A stretch of DNA of 64,000 nucleotides from CAXQZM01 sp965229645 (GTDB lineage Bacteria; Pseudomonadota; Alphaproteobacteria; UBA7985): contig OZ245893.1 of NCBI GenBank assembly GCA_965229645.1, positions 2,170,001-2,234,000 on the forward strand. Direction: 5' to 3'. The stretch's first letter is position 1; every line of letters starts with the position of its first letter. The position numbers were made by a program, and so were the translations under genes. Below are positions 9,528 through 18,444 of this stretch, one piece after another. The notes beneath the pieces are model-generated. The model ran no database searches and was not told where the DNA came from. It saw only the letters and a program-made list of their open reading frames with translations.

Positions 9528-10442
9528 TCACCGCAGCTTCGGGTTCAGGGTGTCGCGCAGCCAGTCGCCGAGCAAATTGACCGACAAGGCCAGCACCAAC
9601 AGCGTCAGGGCGGGAAACAGCAAAATCCACCATTCCCCCGAAAACAGATAGTCTTGCCCGACACGGATCAGGGTGCCCAGGCTCGGTTCGGTTCGGGGCG
9701 CCCCGACGCCGAGGAAGGACAGGGTCGCTTCGGCAATAATCGCCAGGGCCAGGGTGATGGTGGCGATGACGAGAACGGGGCTCAAGACATTGGGCAAAAT
9801 GTGGCGCAGCATAATTTGTCCTCGGCTCAAGCCAATCAGGCGGGCGGCGGCCACATACTCCTTTTCCCGTTCCACCAAAGTCGATCCGCGCACGGTACGG
9901 GCAAAGGGCACCCATTCCGACAGGCCGATGGACAGAATCAGCACGCTAATCGCCATCTCATCGCGCAGTTCGGGCGGCAAAATCCCCCGCGCCACCCCGA
10001 AAATCAGCATGGCGATCAAGATCGACGGGAAGGTCATTTGGATATCGGCGATCCGCATGATCAAATTGTCGAGCCATCCGCCAAGATACCCAGCGATGAG
10101 CCCGAGGAGCAGGCCCAGCACCATGGCAAAGGCCACCGCCATCAAGCCGACAAACAGCGAAATGCGCAAGCCGTACAAAATGGCCGACAGCAAGTCGCGC
10201 CCCTGATCGTCGGTTCCGAGCAGAAACCGCTCTTGGGTGAAGGGATTGGGTTCCAGGGGCGGGGTAAAGCCATTCATGAGGTTCAGGCTGCCCGCGTCAA
10301 AGGGGTTGGTCGGGGCGATTAGGGGCGCAAAACTGGCCGCCAAAATCAAGGCCAGGACCAAAGCGAAGGAAACCACGGCCACGGGCGAACGGCGGAAGGC
10401 ATGGAAAAAATCCGAACGCAGAAACCGACCAACGCCCTCCAT
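9528..10442 (-). CDS. dppC: Peptide ABC transporter permease (DppC/OppC type)
   Basis: 304-residue inner-membrane permease with an N-terminal anchor (about residues 15-38) and the binding-protein-dependent transport domain. The EAA-type loop (AAARLIGLSRGQIMLRHILP) contacts the ATPases. The N-terminal LLGTDDQGRDLLS motif is characteristic of DppC/OppC. It begins 3 bp after the stop of the partner permease gene. The C-terminal GDWLRDTLNPKLR is the usual family end, which supports an intact gene. Confidence 0.93.
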   Translation of the reverse strand: MEGVGRFLRSDFFHAFRRSPVAVVSFALVLALILAASFAPLIAPTNPFDAGSLNLMNGFTPPLEPNPFTQERFLLGTDDQGRDLLSAILYGLRISLFVGLMAVAFAMVLGLLLGLIAGYLGGWLDNLIMRIADIQMTFPSILIAMLIFGVARGILPPELRDEMAISVLILSIGLSEWVPFARTVRGSTLVEREKEYVAAARLIGLSRGQIMLRHILPNVLSPVLVIATITLALAIIAEATLSFLGVGAPRTEPSLGTLIRVGQDYLFSGEWWILLFPALTLLVLALSVNLLGDWLRDTLNPKLR

Positions 10443-10445
10443 GGA

Positions 10446-11429
10446 TCAGCCTTTCCGTTCCGCGTTGCCCGTGCGCAGACGCGGATCGATGGCAAGATAG
10501 AGCAGATCGACGACCAAGTTGATCAGAACAAACAAGGTGCCGACCAGCAGCAAATAGGCGCTCATGACCGGGATATCGACAAAGTTGACCGAGTTGATGA
10601 ACAGGAGGCCGACGCCGGGCCACTGAAACACGGTTTCGGTAATGATGGCAAAGGCAACGATGGACCCAAGCTGCAGGCCTGCGATGGTGACCACGGGTAC
10701 CAGCGCGTTGGGCAAGGCGTGGCGAAAGTGGATCTGCCGCTGGCTCAAGCCGCGCGCGCGGGCAAAGCGAATATAGTCCTGGCGCATGACCTCGAGCATT
10801 TCCGATCGGGTCAGGCGCATCAGCAAGGTCAATTGGTAGAGGCCCAAGGTGATGCTGGGCAAAATCAGGGATTTGAGGCCCGAAACGGTGAGCAAGCCCG
10901 TGCTCCACCCCCCCAGATCGACTGTCTCCCCCCGGCCAAAGGACGGCAGCCAGTTCAGCTCCACCGCAAACAGCCAAATCAGCAGCACCCCGATGAGGAA
11001 GGTCGGTAAGGACACCCCGATCAGTGAGCTAGAAAGGATAGCGTTGGTCAGCCAGCTGCCGCGATGGATCGCGGTATAGATGCCCGTCACGACCCCAAAC
11101 ACCAGGGCGAACAGGGCCGAAACCAGCGCCAGTTCCAAGGTCGCGGGCAGGCGCGTCGCGATCAACTCCGCGACGGGCTGCGCGCCGCGATAGGAAGTGC
11201 CGAAATCGAACTGCAGCGCCTTCCAAACAAAGCTGGCGTACTGCTGATAGAACGGGTCGTTGAGGCCGAGGCTCTGCGCCAGCGCCGCGCGTTGTTCCAC
11301 CGTTGCTTCCTGCCCCAGCAGGCTGTTGACGGGGTCGCCGACGTAGCGAAAAATCAAGAACGAGATGAGCGCGACCAGCAGCAGGACAAAACCCGCCTGG
11401 CCGACCCGGCGGAGGATAAGGGCAAGCAC
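10446..11429 (-). CDS. dppB: Peptide ABC transporter permease (DppB/OppB type)
   Basis: 327-residue permease starting at GTG (11429), with an N-terminal membrane helix, six predicted membrane segments and the EAA loop (FARARGLSQRQIHFRHALP). It pairs with the downstream permease to form the channel. It is separated from the binding-protein gene by 48 bp containing a strong intrinsic terminator, so membrane components are probably made at a lower level than the binding protein. Confidence 0.93.
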   Translation of the reverse strand: MLALILRRVGQAGFVLLLVALISFLIFRYVGDPVNSLLGQEATVEQRAALAQSLGLNDPFYQQYASFVWKALQFDFGTSYRGAQPVAELIATRLPATLELALVSALFALVFGVVTGIYTAIHRGSWLTNAILSSSLIGVSLPTFLIGVLLIWLFAVELNWLPSFGRGETVDLGGWSTGLLTVSGLKSLILPSITLGLYQLTLLMRLTRSEMLEVMRQDYIRFARARGLSQRQIHFRHALPNALVPVVTIAGLQLGSIVAFAIITETVFQWPGVGLLFINSVNFVDIPVMSAYLLLVGTLFVLINLVVDLLYLAIDPRLRTGNAERKG

Positions 11430-11433
11430 GGAT

Positions 11434-11466
11434 CAAAAAAAGTCGGCCCCAACATAGGGGCCGACC
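11434..11466 (-). terminator. Rho-independent terminator between dppA and dppB
   Basis: On the minus strand GTCGGCCCC, loop TATGTT, GGGGCCGAC is followed directly by seven T residues. It sits 11 bp after the binding-protein stop codon and just before the dppB start. It can attenuate read-through from dppA into the permease and ATPase genes. Confidence 0.85.
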
Positions 11467-11477
11467 TAAAGGAAGAG

Positions 11478-13022
11478 CTACTGAAAGGTCAGGAACTGGA
11501 AGTGCGGCTGGTCCTCGGGCTGCACGTCGAACACCATGGTGTCGCGCATGCCCCAATTCAGCACCTGGTTATGAACGGGCAGATAAATCTGCGCGCCCTG
11601 AACTTCCGCCCAAATCGCCGCAATGGTCGCATCGCGCGCCGCGAGATCGGTTTCCGATTCCAGGCTGACGATCATGGCGTCGACATCGGCGTTGGAATAG
11701 CCCGTGGGGTTCCAAGACCCGCGATCCTCGGTCTGGCTATGGACCAGGAAGTTGAAGATGTAGTGCGAGTCAAAGGTCGGGACCCCCCACCCAAGCATGT
11801 AGAAGTCCGACGCGCCCGACTGGATGTAAGGGAAGTGTTGGGCCTTGGGTTGCGCGTCCAGGGTCACGTCGATGCCGATTTGGGCCATCATCCCGACAAC
11901 CGCCTGGCAGATGGCTTCATCGTTGATGTAGCGATCGTTGGGGCAATTCAGCGTCAGGGCAAAGCCATCGCCGTAGCCCGCGGCGTCCATCAGGGCTTGG
12001 GCCGCTTCCAAGTCGGTTTCTGGGACCGTGTTCAGCGCTTGCGTCCAGCCATTGACGAACGGCGGCATGATCACGCCTGTGGGGTCGGACTGCCCGCGCA
12101 TGACGACCTGACGCAGGGCATCGCGGTTGATCGCCATGTTCATGGCCTGGCGCACCTGCAGATCGGCGGTGGGGCCGTCAACATGGTCGAGACCGAAAAA
12201 GATCACGCGGTTCTGCGCGGCGGTGGCCAGTTGCAAGCCGTCGGTCTCGGCCACCCGCGCCAAGTCCTGCACCGGCACGTCCTGGATCAAGTCAACTTCC
12301 CCCGACAGGAGCGCCGCGACGCGCGTCGCCGCAGATTGAATGGGAGTATAGATGATTTCCGTGACTTGGTTGGGGTAAAGATCGGCGCCCCAGTAATTGG
12401 GGTTGGCGACCAGGACGGTCCGCTCATCGACCGCGCGGCTTTGTAGCATGAACGCCCCCGTGCCGTTGGTATTGAGGGTGGCAAAGTTGGTCTCGCCCGC
12501 GCTAAAGTCGTGGGGCTCCAACACATCGTTGGCTTCGGCCCAGCCTTGGTCCATCATGAACATATTGGTCAGGTTGTTGACCAGCAGCGGATTGGCGCCG
12601 TGCGTCTCGATATCGACCGTATGGTCATCGACGGCTCGAACCTCTTTTACCGAACTCAGCAGTTCCTTCATATCCGAACTTGCCGTCATGGCGCGGTTCA
12701 GCGAGAAGACAACGTCGGCGGAATCAAAGGCCGCGCCGTCGTGGAAGGTAACGCCTTGGCGTAAGCTAAAGCGCCAGACGTTGGGATTGTCGGCCAAGGC
12801 CGCCCAGTCGGTCGCCAGCGAGGGGATGATGGCCCCCGCCATATCGCGCTGCACTAGGCCGTCGTAAATCTGATGCGCCAGGGCATGGGTCGGCCCTTCA
12901 TTTTGGGCATGGGGGTCCATGGTCAACGAGTCCCCCGCGCGCGCCCAGCGAACGGTTTCTGCCGAGGCGGCGCTGGTCAGCGCGCCCAGAGCCGCCGCGG
13001 TTGTGAGTAGATGTTTGATCAT
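11478..13022 (-). CDS. dppA: Peptide ABC transporter substrate-binding protein (family 5 SBP)
   Basis: 514-residue periplasmic binding protein of the DppA/OppA family. The start at 13022 (MIKHLLTT) was chosen because GGAAG lies about 9 bases upstream and it gives a clean Sec signal peptide ending near AASA|E. A start 24 bases upstream is possible but has a poorer signal. The mature protein contains the typical GDSLTMDPHA opening and the CPNDRYINDEAICQAV lobe-two region. It heads the dpp-like operon and is followed by its own terminator. Confidence 0.93.
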   Translation of the reverse strand: MIKHLLTTAAALGALTSAASAETVRWARAGDSLTMDPHAQNEGPTHALAHQIYDGLVQRDMAGAIIPSLATDWAALADNPNVWRFSLRQGVTFHDGAAFDSADVVFSLNRAMTASSDMKELLSSVKEVRAVDDHTVDIETHGANPLLVNNLTNMFMMDQGWAEANDVLEPHDFSAGETNFATLNTNGTGAFMLQSRAVDERTVLVANPNYWGADLYPNQVTEIIYTPIQSAATRVAALLSGEVDLIQDVPVQDLARVAETDGLQLATAAQNRVIFFGLDHVDGPTADLQVRQAMNMAINRDALRQVVMRGQSDPTGVIMPPFVNGWTQALNTVPETDLEAAQALMDAAGYGDGFALTLNCPNDRYINDEAICQAVVGMMAQIGIDVTLDAQPKAQHFPYIQSGASDFYMLGWGVPTFDSHYIFNFLVHSQTEDRGSWNPTGYSNADVDAMIVSLESETDLAARDATIAAIWAEVQGAQIYLPVHNQVLNWGMRDTMVFDVQPEDQPHFQFLTFQ

Positions 13023-13135
13023 TGCGTGTTTCTTCCAAGTTTGCATGTCTCGACCCCTCGGCCAAGCTTAGGCAATCGCGGCGGCAAGGCAAGCAAAAAG
13101 TCGGAGTGACGAAGCAACCGACTATCCCGACTATA

Positions 13136-13332
13136 ATACCAGCGGCGGTTGAAAATGACTCTTTTGATCGCTGGTATAAGGGCCGCGACTGCGGCCCCCG
13201 TAGCGGCCCCGAGAATAGCGCGAAAGCGCCTCGGGGTATAAGCGAAGGCCCCGTCGGAGGCGAAACGCGAAGCGTTTCTGCCGTGAGACACAAAACGGCA
13301 AAAAAAGTGTCAACTTTTTTCGCCGCTGGTAT
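13136..13332 (+). repeat. ATACC repeat, copy B (complete)
   Basis: It has the same module order as copy A and is very similar in sequence, running from ATACCAGCG to CCGCTGGTAT without the 48-bp extra unit. It lies between the dppA start and the malic-enzyme stop. The 103 bases between the repeat and the malic-enzyme stop contain a weak CTCTCCC/GGGAGA hairpin and no gene. Confidence 0.9.
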
Positions 13333-13441
13333 AAGGTAGAGGCCAGCAGCGCCGACATTGAATACTCTCCCCAAAGAGGGAGAATTGGGCTCGAGCGCAA
13401 TCCCCTTCTATACGGCGACGACGGGAACGGCGCCGGTCGGA

Positions 13442-15694
13442 TCAAACCTCAGCGGCTGCCAGGGCGGCGACGTGGGTGATTTGCGGAACCGTGGCGTTGA
13501 GGGGGATAATGCGCACGGGTTTTTTGAACCCCTGCAATACGGGGCCGATAACGGTGCCCGAGGAAAACTCCTCCAGCATTTTTCCCGCGATGTTGGCGGC
13601 GTCGAGGGAGGGCATGAGCAGAATGTTGGCGGGGCCCGTCAGGCGGCAGAACGGGAAGGAGCGCTGGATCAAATCGTGGTTGAGCGCCACGTTGACCTGC
13701 ATTTCCCCGTCGTACTCAAATCCAGGGTGTTCTGCATCGAGGATCGCCATGGCGTCCGAAATGGCCCTGGTGCGCTCGGTCGGGGTCTGACCGAAGTTGG
13801 AGTAGGAGCAGAAGGCAACGCGCGGTTCCAGGCCGAGATCGCGGACGGTTGCCGCCAGTTGTTTGGCGATTTGCGCCAGCTGTGCTGCCGTCGGCGTGTC
13901 GTGGACAATCGTATCGCCGATGAACACCGTCCGTCCCTTGTCCATCAGCATGGAATAGCCGTACTGAATTTGGTCGGCCTGCGTATCCAAGGCTTGATTG
14001 AGGGTGTTGAGGCACTGGCGGAACGAGCGCGTCATGCCCGTAATCATAATGTCGGCATCGCCTGCGGCGACCATAGCGGCGGCGTAGATCACGCGATCTG
14101 TATTGACCAGGCGCTGCACGTCCCGCTGCATCAGGCCCTGACGTTTCAGGCGTTCGTACAGGTAGAGCGCGTAGCCCTTGTTCTGCTCTGGAGTGATCTT
14201 TGCATTGACAATCTCCAACTCCTCAAGACTGAGCCCCGCCGCCGCCGCGTTCTGCTGGATCACGCGTTCCCGCCCGACAATTTTGACCTTGCCCAAGCCA
14301 TTGGCGACCAGGGCCGCGCCCGCGCGCATGGCCCGATCTTCCTCGCCTTCGGCAAAGACGAAGGTCAGGTTCTTGCCCTTGCCGCGATTGTAAAGCGCCT
14401 GTATCGCCGCGTGCGACGGGTCGAGGTGCGAGGCAAGGTCGGTTTCGTACTTGGCCATATCGACAATGGGCTGTCGGGCGACGCCGCTGGCCATGGCTGC
14501 CTCCGCCACGGCTTTGGGGATCGCCACGATCAGGCGCGGGTCGAAGGGGGCGGGGATGATATAGTCGGGCCCATAGGTCAGTTTGCGGCCATAGGCATCG
14601 CCGACCTCGTCGGGAACCGCCTCGCGCGCGAGCGCGGCCAAGGCGCGGGCGGCGGCGATCTTCATCGCATCGTTGATGCGCCGCGCGCGCACATCGAGCG
14701 CGCCGCGAAACACGTACGGAAAGCCCAAAACGTTGTTCACCTGGTTGGGATAGTCCGACCGACCCGTGGCAACGATGGCATCGTCGCGCACCGCCCGAAC
14801 CGCCTCGGGCAAAATTTCGGGGTCGGGGTTGGCCATGGCAAACACGATCGGCTTGGGGGCCATGGACTGGACCATGGCTTGATCGACCGCCCCCTTGACC
14901 GAGAGACCGAAGAACGCATCGGCCCCCGCCATGGCGTCGGCCAAGGTACGATGCGGGGTTGTCACCGCATGGGCCGACTTCCATTGGTTGAGGTCGGTGC
15001 GGTCGGCATGGATGACGCCTTTGGAATCGCACAGGATCGCCTGGTTTGCGGGCAAACCCATAGCTTTTAACAGGGCAACGCACGAGAGCGCCGCCGCCCC
15101 CGCGCCATTGACGACCAGCCGCACCTCCTTGAGGTCACGGCCCGTTAGATGCAGGGCGTTGAGCAAACCCGCGGCGGCGATAATGGCCGTGCCGTGCTGG
15201 TCGTCGTGCATGACGGGAATATCGCATTCTTCGATCAGGCGTTCCTCGATCAAAAAAGACTCAGGCGCCTTTATATCCTCAAGGTTGATGCCGCCAAAGG
15301 ACGGCGCGATCAACTTGACGGCGGCGCAGAAGGCCTCAACGTCTTCGGTCGCCACCTCCAGATCGAACCCATCGATATCGGCGAAGCGCTTAAAGAGGAC
15401 GGCCTTGCCTTCCATCACGGGTTTGGCTGCCAAAGCGCCCAAATTGCCCAGGCCTAAGACCGCCGTTCCATTGGAGATGACGGCGACGGTGTTGGACTTG
15501 GCCGTGTAAGCGTAGGCGGCTTCGGGGTTGTCCTGGATCGCCAGGCAGGGGTGGGCAACGCCAGGGGAGTAAGCGAGCGAGAGGTCGCGCTGGGTCGTCA
15601 GCGGTTTTGTCGCCGTAACTTCCAGTTTGCCCGGTCGCCCCTCGGCGTGAAAGGCGAGGGCGTCGTGTTTCAGAGAATCTTGTGGCGGCGTCAT
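13442..15694 (-). CDS. maeB: NADP-dependent malic enzyme with C-terminal phosphotransacetylase-like domain
   Basis: 750-residue enzyme converting malate to pyruvate and CO2. It has an N-terminal malic-enzyme domain (SLAYSPGVAHPC, then GNLGALAAKPVMEGKA), an NAD-binding domain (VVNGAGAAALSC) and, from about residue 430, a phosphotransacetylase-like domain that is regulatory in characterised MaeB proteins. The ATG at 15694 was chosen because it gives the family N-terminus (MTPPQDSLKHDALAFH). It is transcribed divergently from mutS with a 92-bp spacer. Confidence 0.95.
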   Translation of the reverse strand: MTPPQDSLKHDALAFHAEGRPGKLEVTATKPLTTQRDLSLAYSPGVAHPCLAIQDNPEAAYAYTAKSNTVAVISNGTAVLGLGNLGALAAKPVMEGKAVLFKRFADIDGFDLEVATEDVEAFCAAVKLIAPSFGGINLEDIKAPESFLIEERLIEECDIPVMHDDQHGTAIIAAAGLLNALHLTGRDLKEVRLVVNGAGAAALSCVALLKAMGLPANQAILCDSKGVIHADRTDLNQWKSAHAVTTPHRTLADAMAGADAFFGLSVKGAVDQAMVQSMAPKPIVFAMANPDPEILPEAVRAVRDDAIVATGRSDYPNQVNNVLGFPYVFRGALDVRARRINDAMKIAAARALAALAREAVPDEVGDAYGRKLTYGPDYIIPAPFDPRLIVAIPKAVAEAAMASGVARQPIVDMAKYETDLASHLDPSHAAIQALYNRGKGKNLTFVFAEGEEDRAMRAGAALVANGLGKVKIVGRERVIQQNAAAAGLSLEELEIVNAKITPEQNKGYALYLYERLKRQGLMQRDVQRLVNTDRVIYAAAMVAAGDADIMITGMTRSFRQCLNTLNQALDTQADQIQYGYSMLMDKGRTVFIGDTIVHDTPTAAQLAQIAKQLAATVRDLGLEPRVAFCSYSNFGQTPTERTRAISDAMAILDAEHPGFEYDGEMQVNVALNHDLIQRSFPFCRLTGPANILLMPSLDAANIAGKMLEEFSSGTVIGPVLQGFKKPVRIIPLNATVPQITHVAALAAAEV

Positions 15695-15786
15695 GGAGGT
15701 CCCATAGACCAAAACTACGGCCGCAACACCGCACCTAACGCACAAGCCCCTTTTATTTCTTGGGCCTAAGGTCGTAAGGCACGGCC

Positions 15787-18444
15787 ATGGCCGCGACCCC
15801 CACCCCCATGATGGCGCAGTACTTGAAACTCAAGGACGCCCATCGGGATCACTTGCTGCTCTACCGCATGGGCGACTTTTACGAACTGTTTTTTGAGGAT
15901 GCCGAGGTGGCGGCGGCGTGCCTCAACATCGCCCTAACGGCGCGCGGCCAACACGGCGGGGACCCGATCCCCATGTGCGGAGTGCCGTACCACAGCGTCG
16001 ATCAGTACATGCGCAAGTTGATGGCCGCGGGCCATCGCGTCGCCCTGTGCGAACAGACCGAGGATCCTGCGGAGGCGAAAAAACGCGGCGGCTCCAAGGC
16101 CGTGGTCGCGCGCGAGGTGGTGCGGATTTTGACCCCTGGCACTTTGACCGAGGACGCATACCTGGAGGCAGGGCGCGCCGCCTTTCTCGCGGCGCTCGGT
16201 CAAGCAAGCGGACGCCAGGCCTTGGCCTGGATCGATCTTTCTACGGGCACGTTTCAGGTCCAAGCCCTGCCCCATCCCGCGCGCGCTGTGGACCTAGAGG
16301 CAGCGCTGGTCCAGATCGACCCTGGCGAAGTTCTCGCTGCCGACACACTGCTGGACGACCCTGTTCTAGGCTCTGCTTTGCAGGCCCTAAAGAACCGATT
16401 GACGCCGCAACCGGCGGCGCGCTTTTCGTCGAACGCGGGCGCGGCTCGCCTAAAAAAGCTGTTCGGCGTGGCGGACCTGACCTCTTTTGGCGACTTGAGT
16501 CGGGCAGAGGTATCGGCGGCGGGGGCCTTGATCGACTACGTTGATCTGACCCAAAAGGCTGCCCGACCGATCATCAAACCCCTTAAGCAAAACCTCGCTG
16601 CTGGCCAACTTTCCATCGACGCTGCAACGCGGCGCAATTTGGAGTTGACGGAGACCTTGGCGGGGAAACGCGCTGGCTCGCTGCTCGCCACGATCGACCG
16701 AACGCTGACAGGCGCGGGTGCGCGCCTGTTGGGCGACCGCTTGGCGCGCCCCAGCGCGCACCTGGCCCTGATCGAAGAACGCCAGGAAAGCCTTGCTTAT
16801 TTTTTGGACGCCCCAGACCTGCGGGCGGATGTGCGCGCCTATCTAAAATCGCTGCCCGATTTGGCGCGGGCGGTGCAGCGCTTGGCCTTGGGGCGCGGCG
16901 GGCCGCGCGATATGATCGCCCTGGCCGCAACCCTGGATCGGGCGGGCCAACTGCGCCGTCGCCTTGCCGCGGCGCGCGCGAAGTTTGCCTTGGGCGCAGA
17001 GTTGCAGCGAGCCTTTGCCGACTTGGGCGACTTCGATGCCCTCGGCCAAATTTTGACCCAGGCTTTGCAGGACGAGGTTCCACTTTGGGCCCGCGACGGG
17101 GGCTTTGTCCGCCCTGGGTTCCGCGCCGACTTGGACGCGCAGCGCGCCCTGCGCGACGAATCGCGTAGCCTGATCGCGGCCATGCAGGCCGACCTGGTTC
17201 AGCGCACGGGGATCGCGTCGCTCAAAATCAAGCACAACAATGTCCTAGGTTACTTCATCGAAGTGACGTCGGCCAATGCCGACAAGATGCCCAGCGACCC
17301 CAGCGCAGGTTTTATTCATCGTCAGACCCTGGCCTCGGCGACCCGCTACACAACCCTGGAGTTGTCGGAGCTGGAAGAGAAAATTCGCGCGGCGGGCGAA
17401 CGGACTTTGGCGCTGGAGTTGGAAGTCTATGAGAATTTGCGGCGCGACCTCCTGGACCAGTCCCAGGGCCTCATGCACCTGGCCGATGCCCTCGCCGTCC
17501 TAGATCTTAGCGCGGCGCTGGCGCATCTGGCCGAGGCCGAGGCCTGGGTGCGCCCGACCCTGGACAAGTCGCACGACTTGGTGATCGTTGAGGGACGCCA
17601 TCCCGTTGTCGAACGCGCGCTCGCGAGCGCGTCGGGTCCTGGCTTTATGGCCAATTCGCTGGCCCAAGGGCCGCAGGACCATATTTGGCTGCTGACCGGG
17701 CCCAACATGGCGGGCAAATCGACCTATCTGCGCCAAAACGCCCTCATCATCATTCTCGCGCAAATGGGTGCCTTCGTGCCTGCGGCATCGGCCCATATCG
17801 GCCTGGTGGATCGCCTGTTTTCTCGGGTCGGTGCCTCCGATGATCTGGCCAGCGGTCGGTCCACCTTCATGGTCGAAATGGTCGAAACCGCCATGATTTT
17901 GAACCAAGCGACGGCCCAAAGTTTTGTGATTTTGGACGAAATTGGCCGTGGAACCGCCACCTACGACGGGCTGTCGATCGCTTGGGCCACGGTGGAATAC
18001 TTGGCCACGCACTCGCGGTGCCGTGCCCTGTTCGCGACCCACTATCACGAGTTGACCGCCTTGGCCGAGCGCCTGCCTGCCCTGACCTGCCATAGCGCCC
18101 AAGTCAAAGAATGGCAGGGCGAAGTGATTTTTTTGCATCAGATCGCCCCTGGGGCCGCCGACCGGTCCTACGGAATTCATGTCGGCAAACTCGCGGGCCT
18201 GCCCGCCCCCGTCCTGGCGCGCGCGCAGGAGGTCCTGGACCATCTAGAACGCGACAAGCAGGCGGGCGATCTGGACTTGCCTTTGTTTTCCGCCACGACC
18301 CGCGCCCCCAGCGCGCATGCCGCGCCGTCGTCCCCGGCAACAAACCCCGCCCTTCAGGTCTTGCTGGACCTGGACGTGGACGCCCTGACCCCCCGGGAAG
18401 CCTTAGAACGTCTCTATACCTTGAAAGACTTGGCCGCCGCGTGA
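15787..18444 (+). CDS. mutS: DNA mismatch repair protein MutS
   Basis: 885-residue mismatch-recognition ATPase. The mismatch-binding Phe-X-Glu is present in GDFYELF (Phe31, Glu33). Connector, lever and clamp domains follow, and the C-terminal ATPase has Walker A GPNMAGKST (about 638-646), Walker B ILDEIGRGT and the FATHYHEL switch. Length is normal for the family. The TGA overlaps the GTG start of glnD by 4 bp, so the two are translationally coupled, an order common in Rhodobacterales. Confidence 0.97.
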   Translation: MAATPTPMMAQYLKLKDAHRDHLLLYRMGDFYELFFEDAEVAAACLNIALTARGQHGGDPIPMCGVPYHSVDQYMRKLMAAGHRVALCEQTEDPAEAKKRGGSKAVVAREVVRILTPGTLTEDAYLEAGRAAFLAALGQASGRQALAWIDLSTGTFQVQALPHPARAVDLEAALVQIDPGEVLAADTLLDDPVLGSALQALKNRLTPQPAARFSSNAGAARLKKLFGVADLTSFGDLSRAEVSAAGALIDYVDLTQKAARPIIKPLKQNLAAGQLSIDAATRRNLELTETLAGKRAGSLLATIDRTLTGAGARLLGDRLARPSAHLALIEERQESLAYFLDAPDLRADVRAYLKSLPDLARAVQRLALGRGGPRDMIALAATLDRAGQLRRRLAAARAKFALGAELQRAFADLGDFDALGQILTQALQDEVPLWARDGGFVRPGFRADLDAQRALRDESRSLIAAMQADLVQRTGIASLKIKHNNVLGYFIEVTSANADKMPSDPSAGFIHRQTLASATRYTTLELSELEEKIRAAGERTLALELEVYENLRRDLLDQSQGLMHLADALAVLDLSAALAHLAEAEAWVRPTLDKSHDLVIVEGRHPVVERALASASGPGFMANSLAQGPQDHIWLLTGPNMAGKSTYLRQNALIIILAQMGAFVPAASAHIGLVDRLFSRVGASDDLASGRSTFMVEMVETAMILNQATAQSFVILDEIGRGTATYDGLSIAWATVEYLATHSRCRALFATHYHELTALAERLPALTCHSAQVKEWQGEVIFLHQIAPGAADRSYGIHVGKLAGLPAPVLARAQEVLDHLERDKQAGDLDLPLFSATTRAPSAHAAPSSPATNPALQVLLDLDVDALTPREALERLYTLKDLAAA

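Noticed and set aside
13358..15070. 570-codon open frame antisense to the malic-enzyme gene
   Set aside because: It is a shadow of maeB in GC-rich DNA; its translation has no recognisable domain and maeB is a clear full-length gene.
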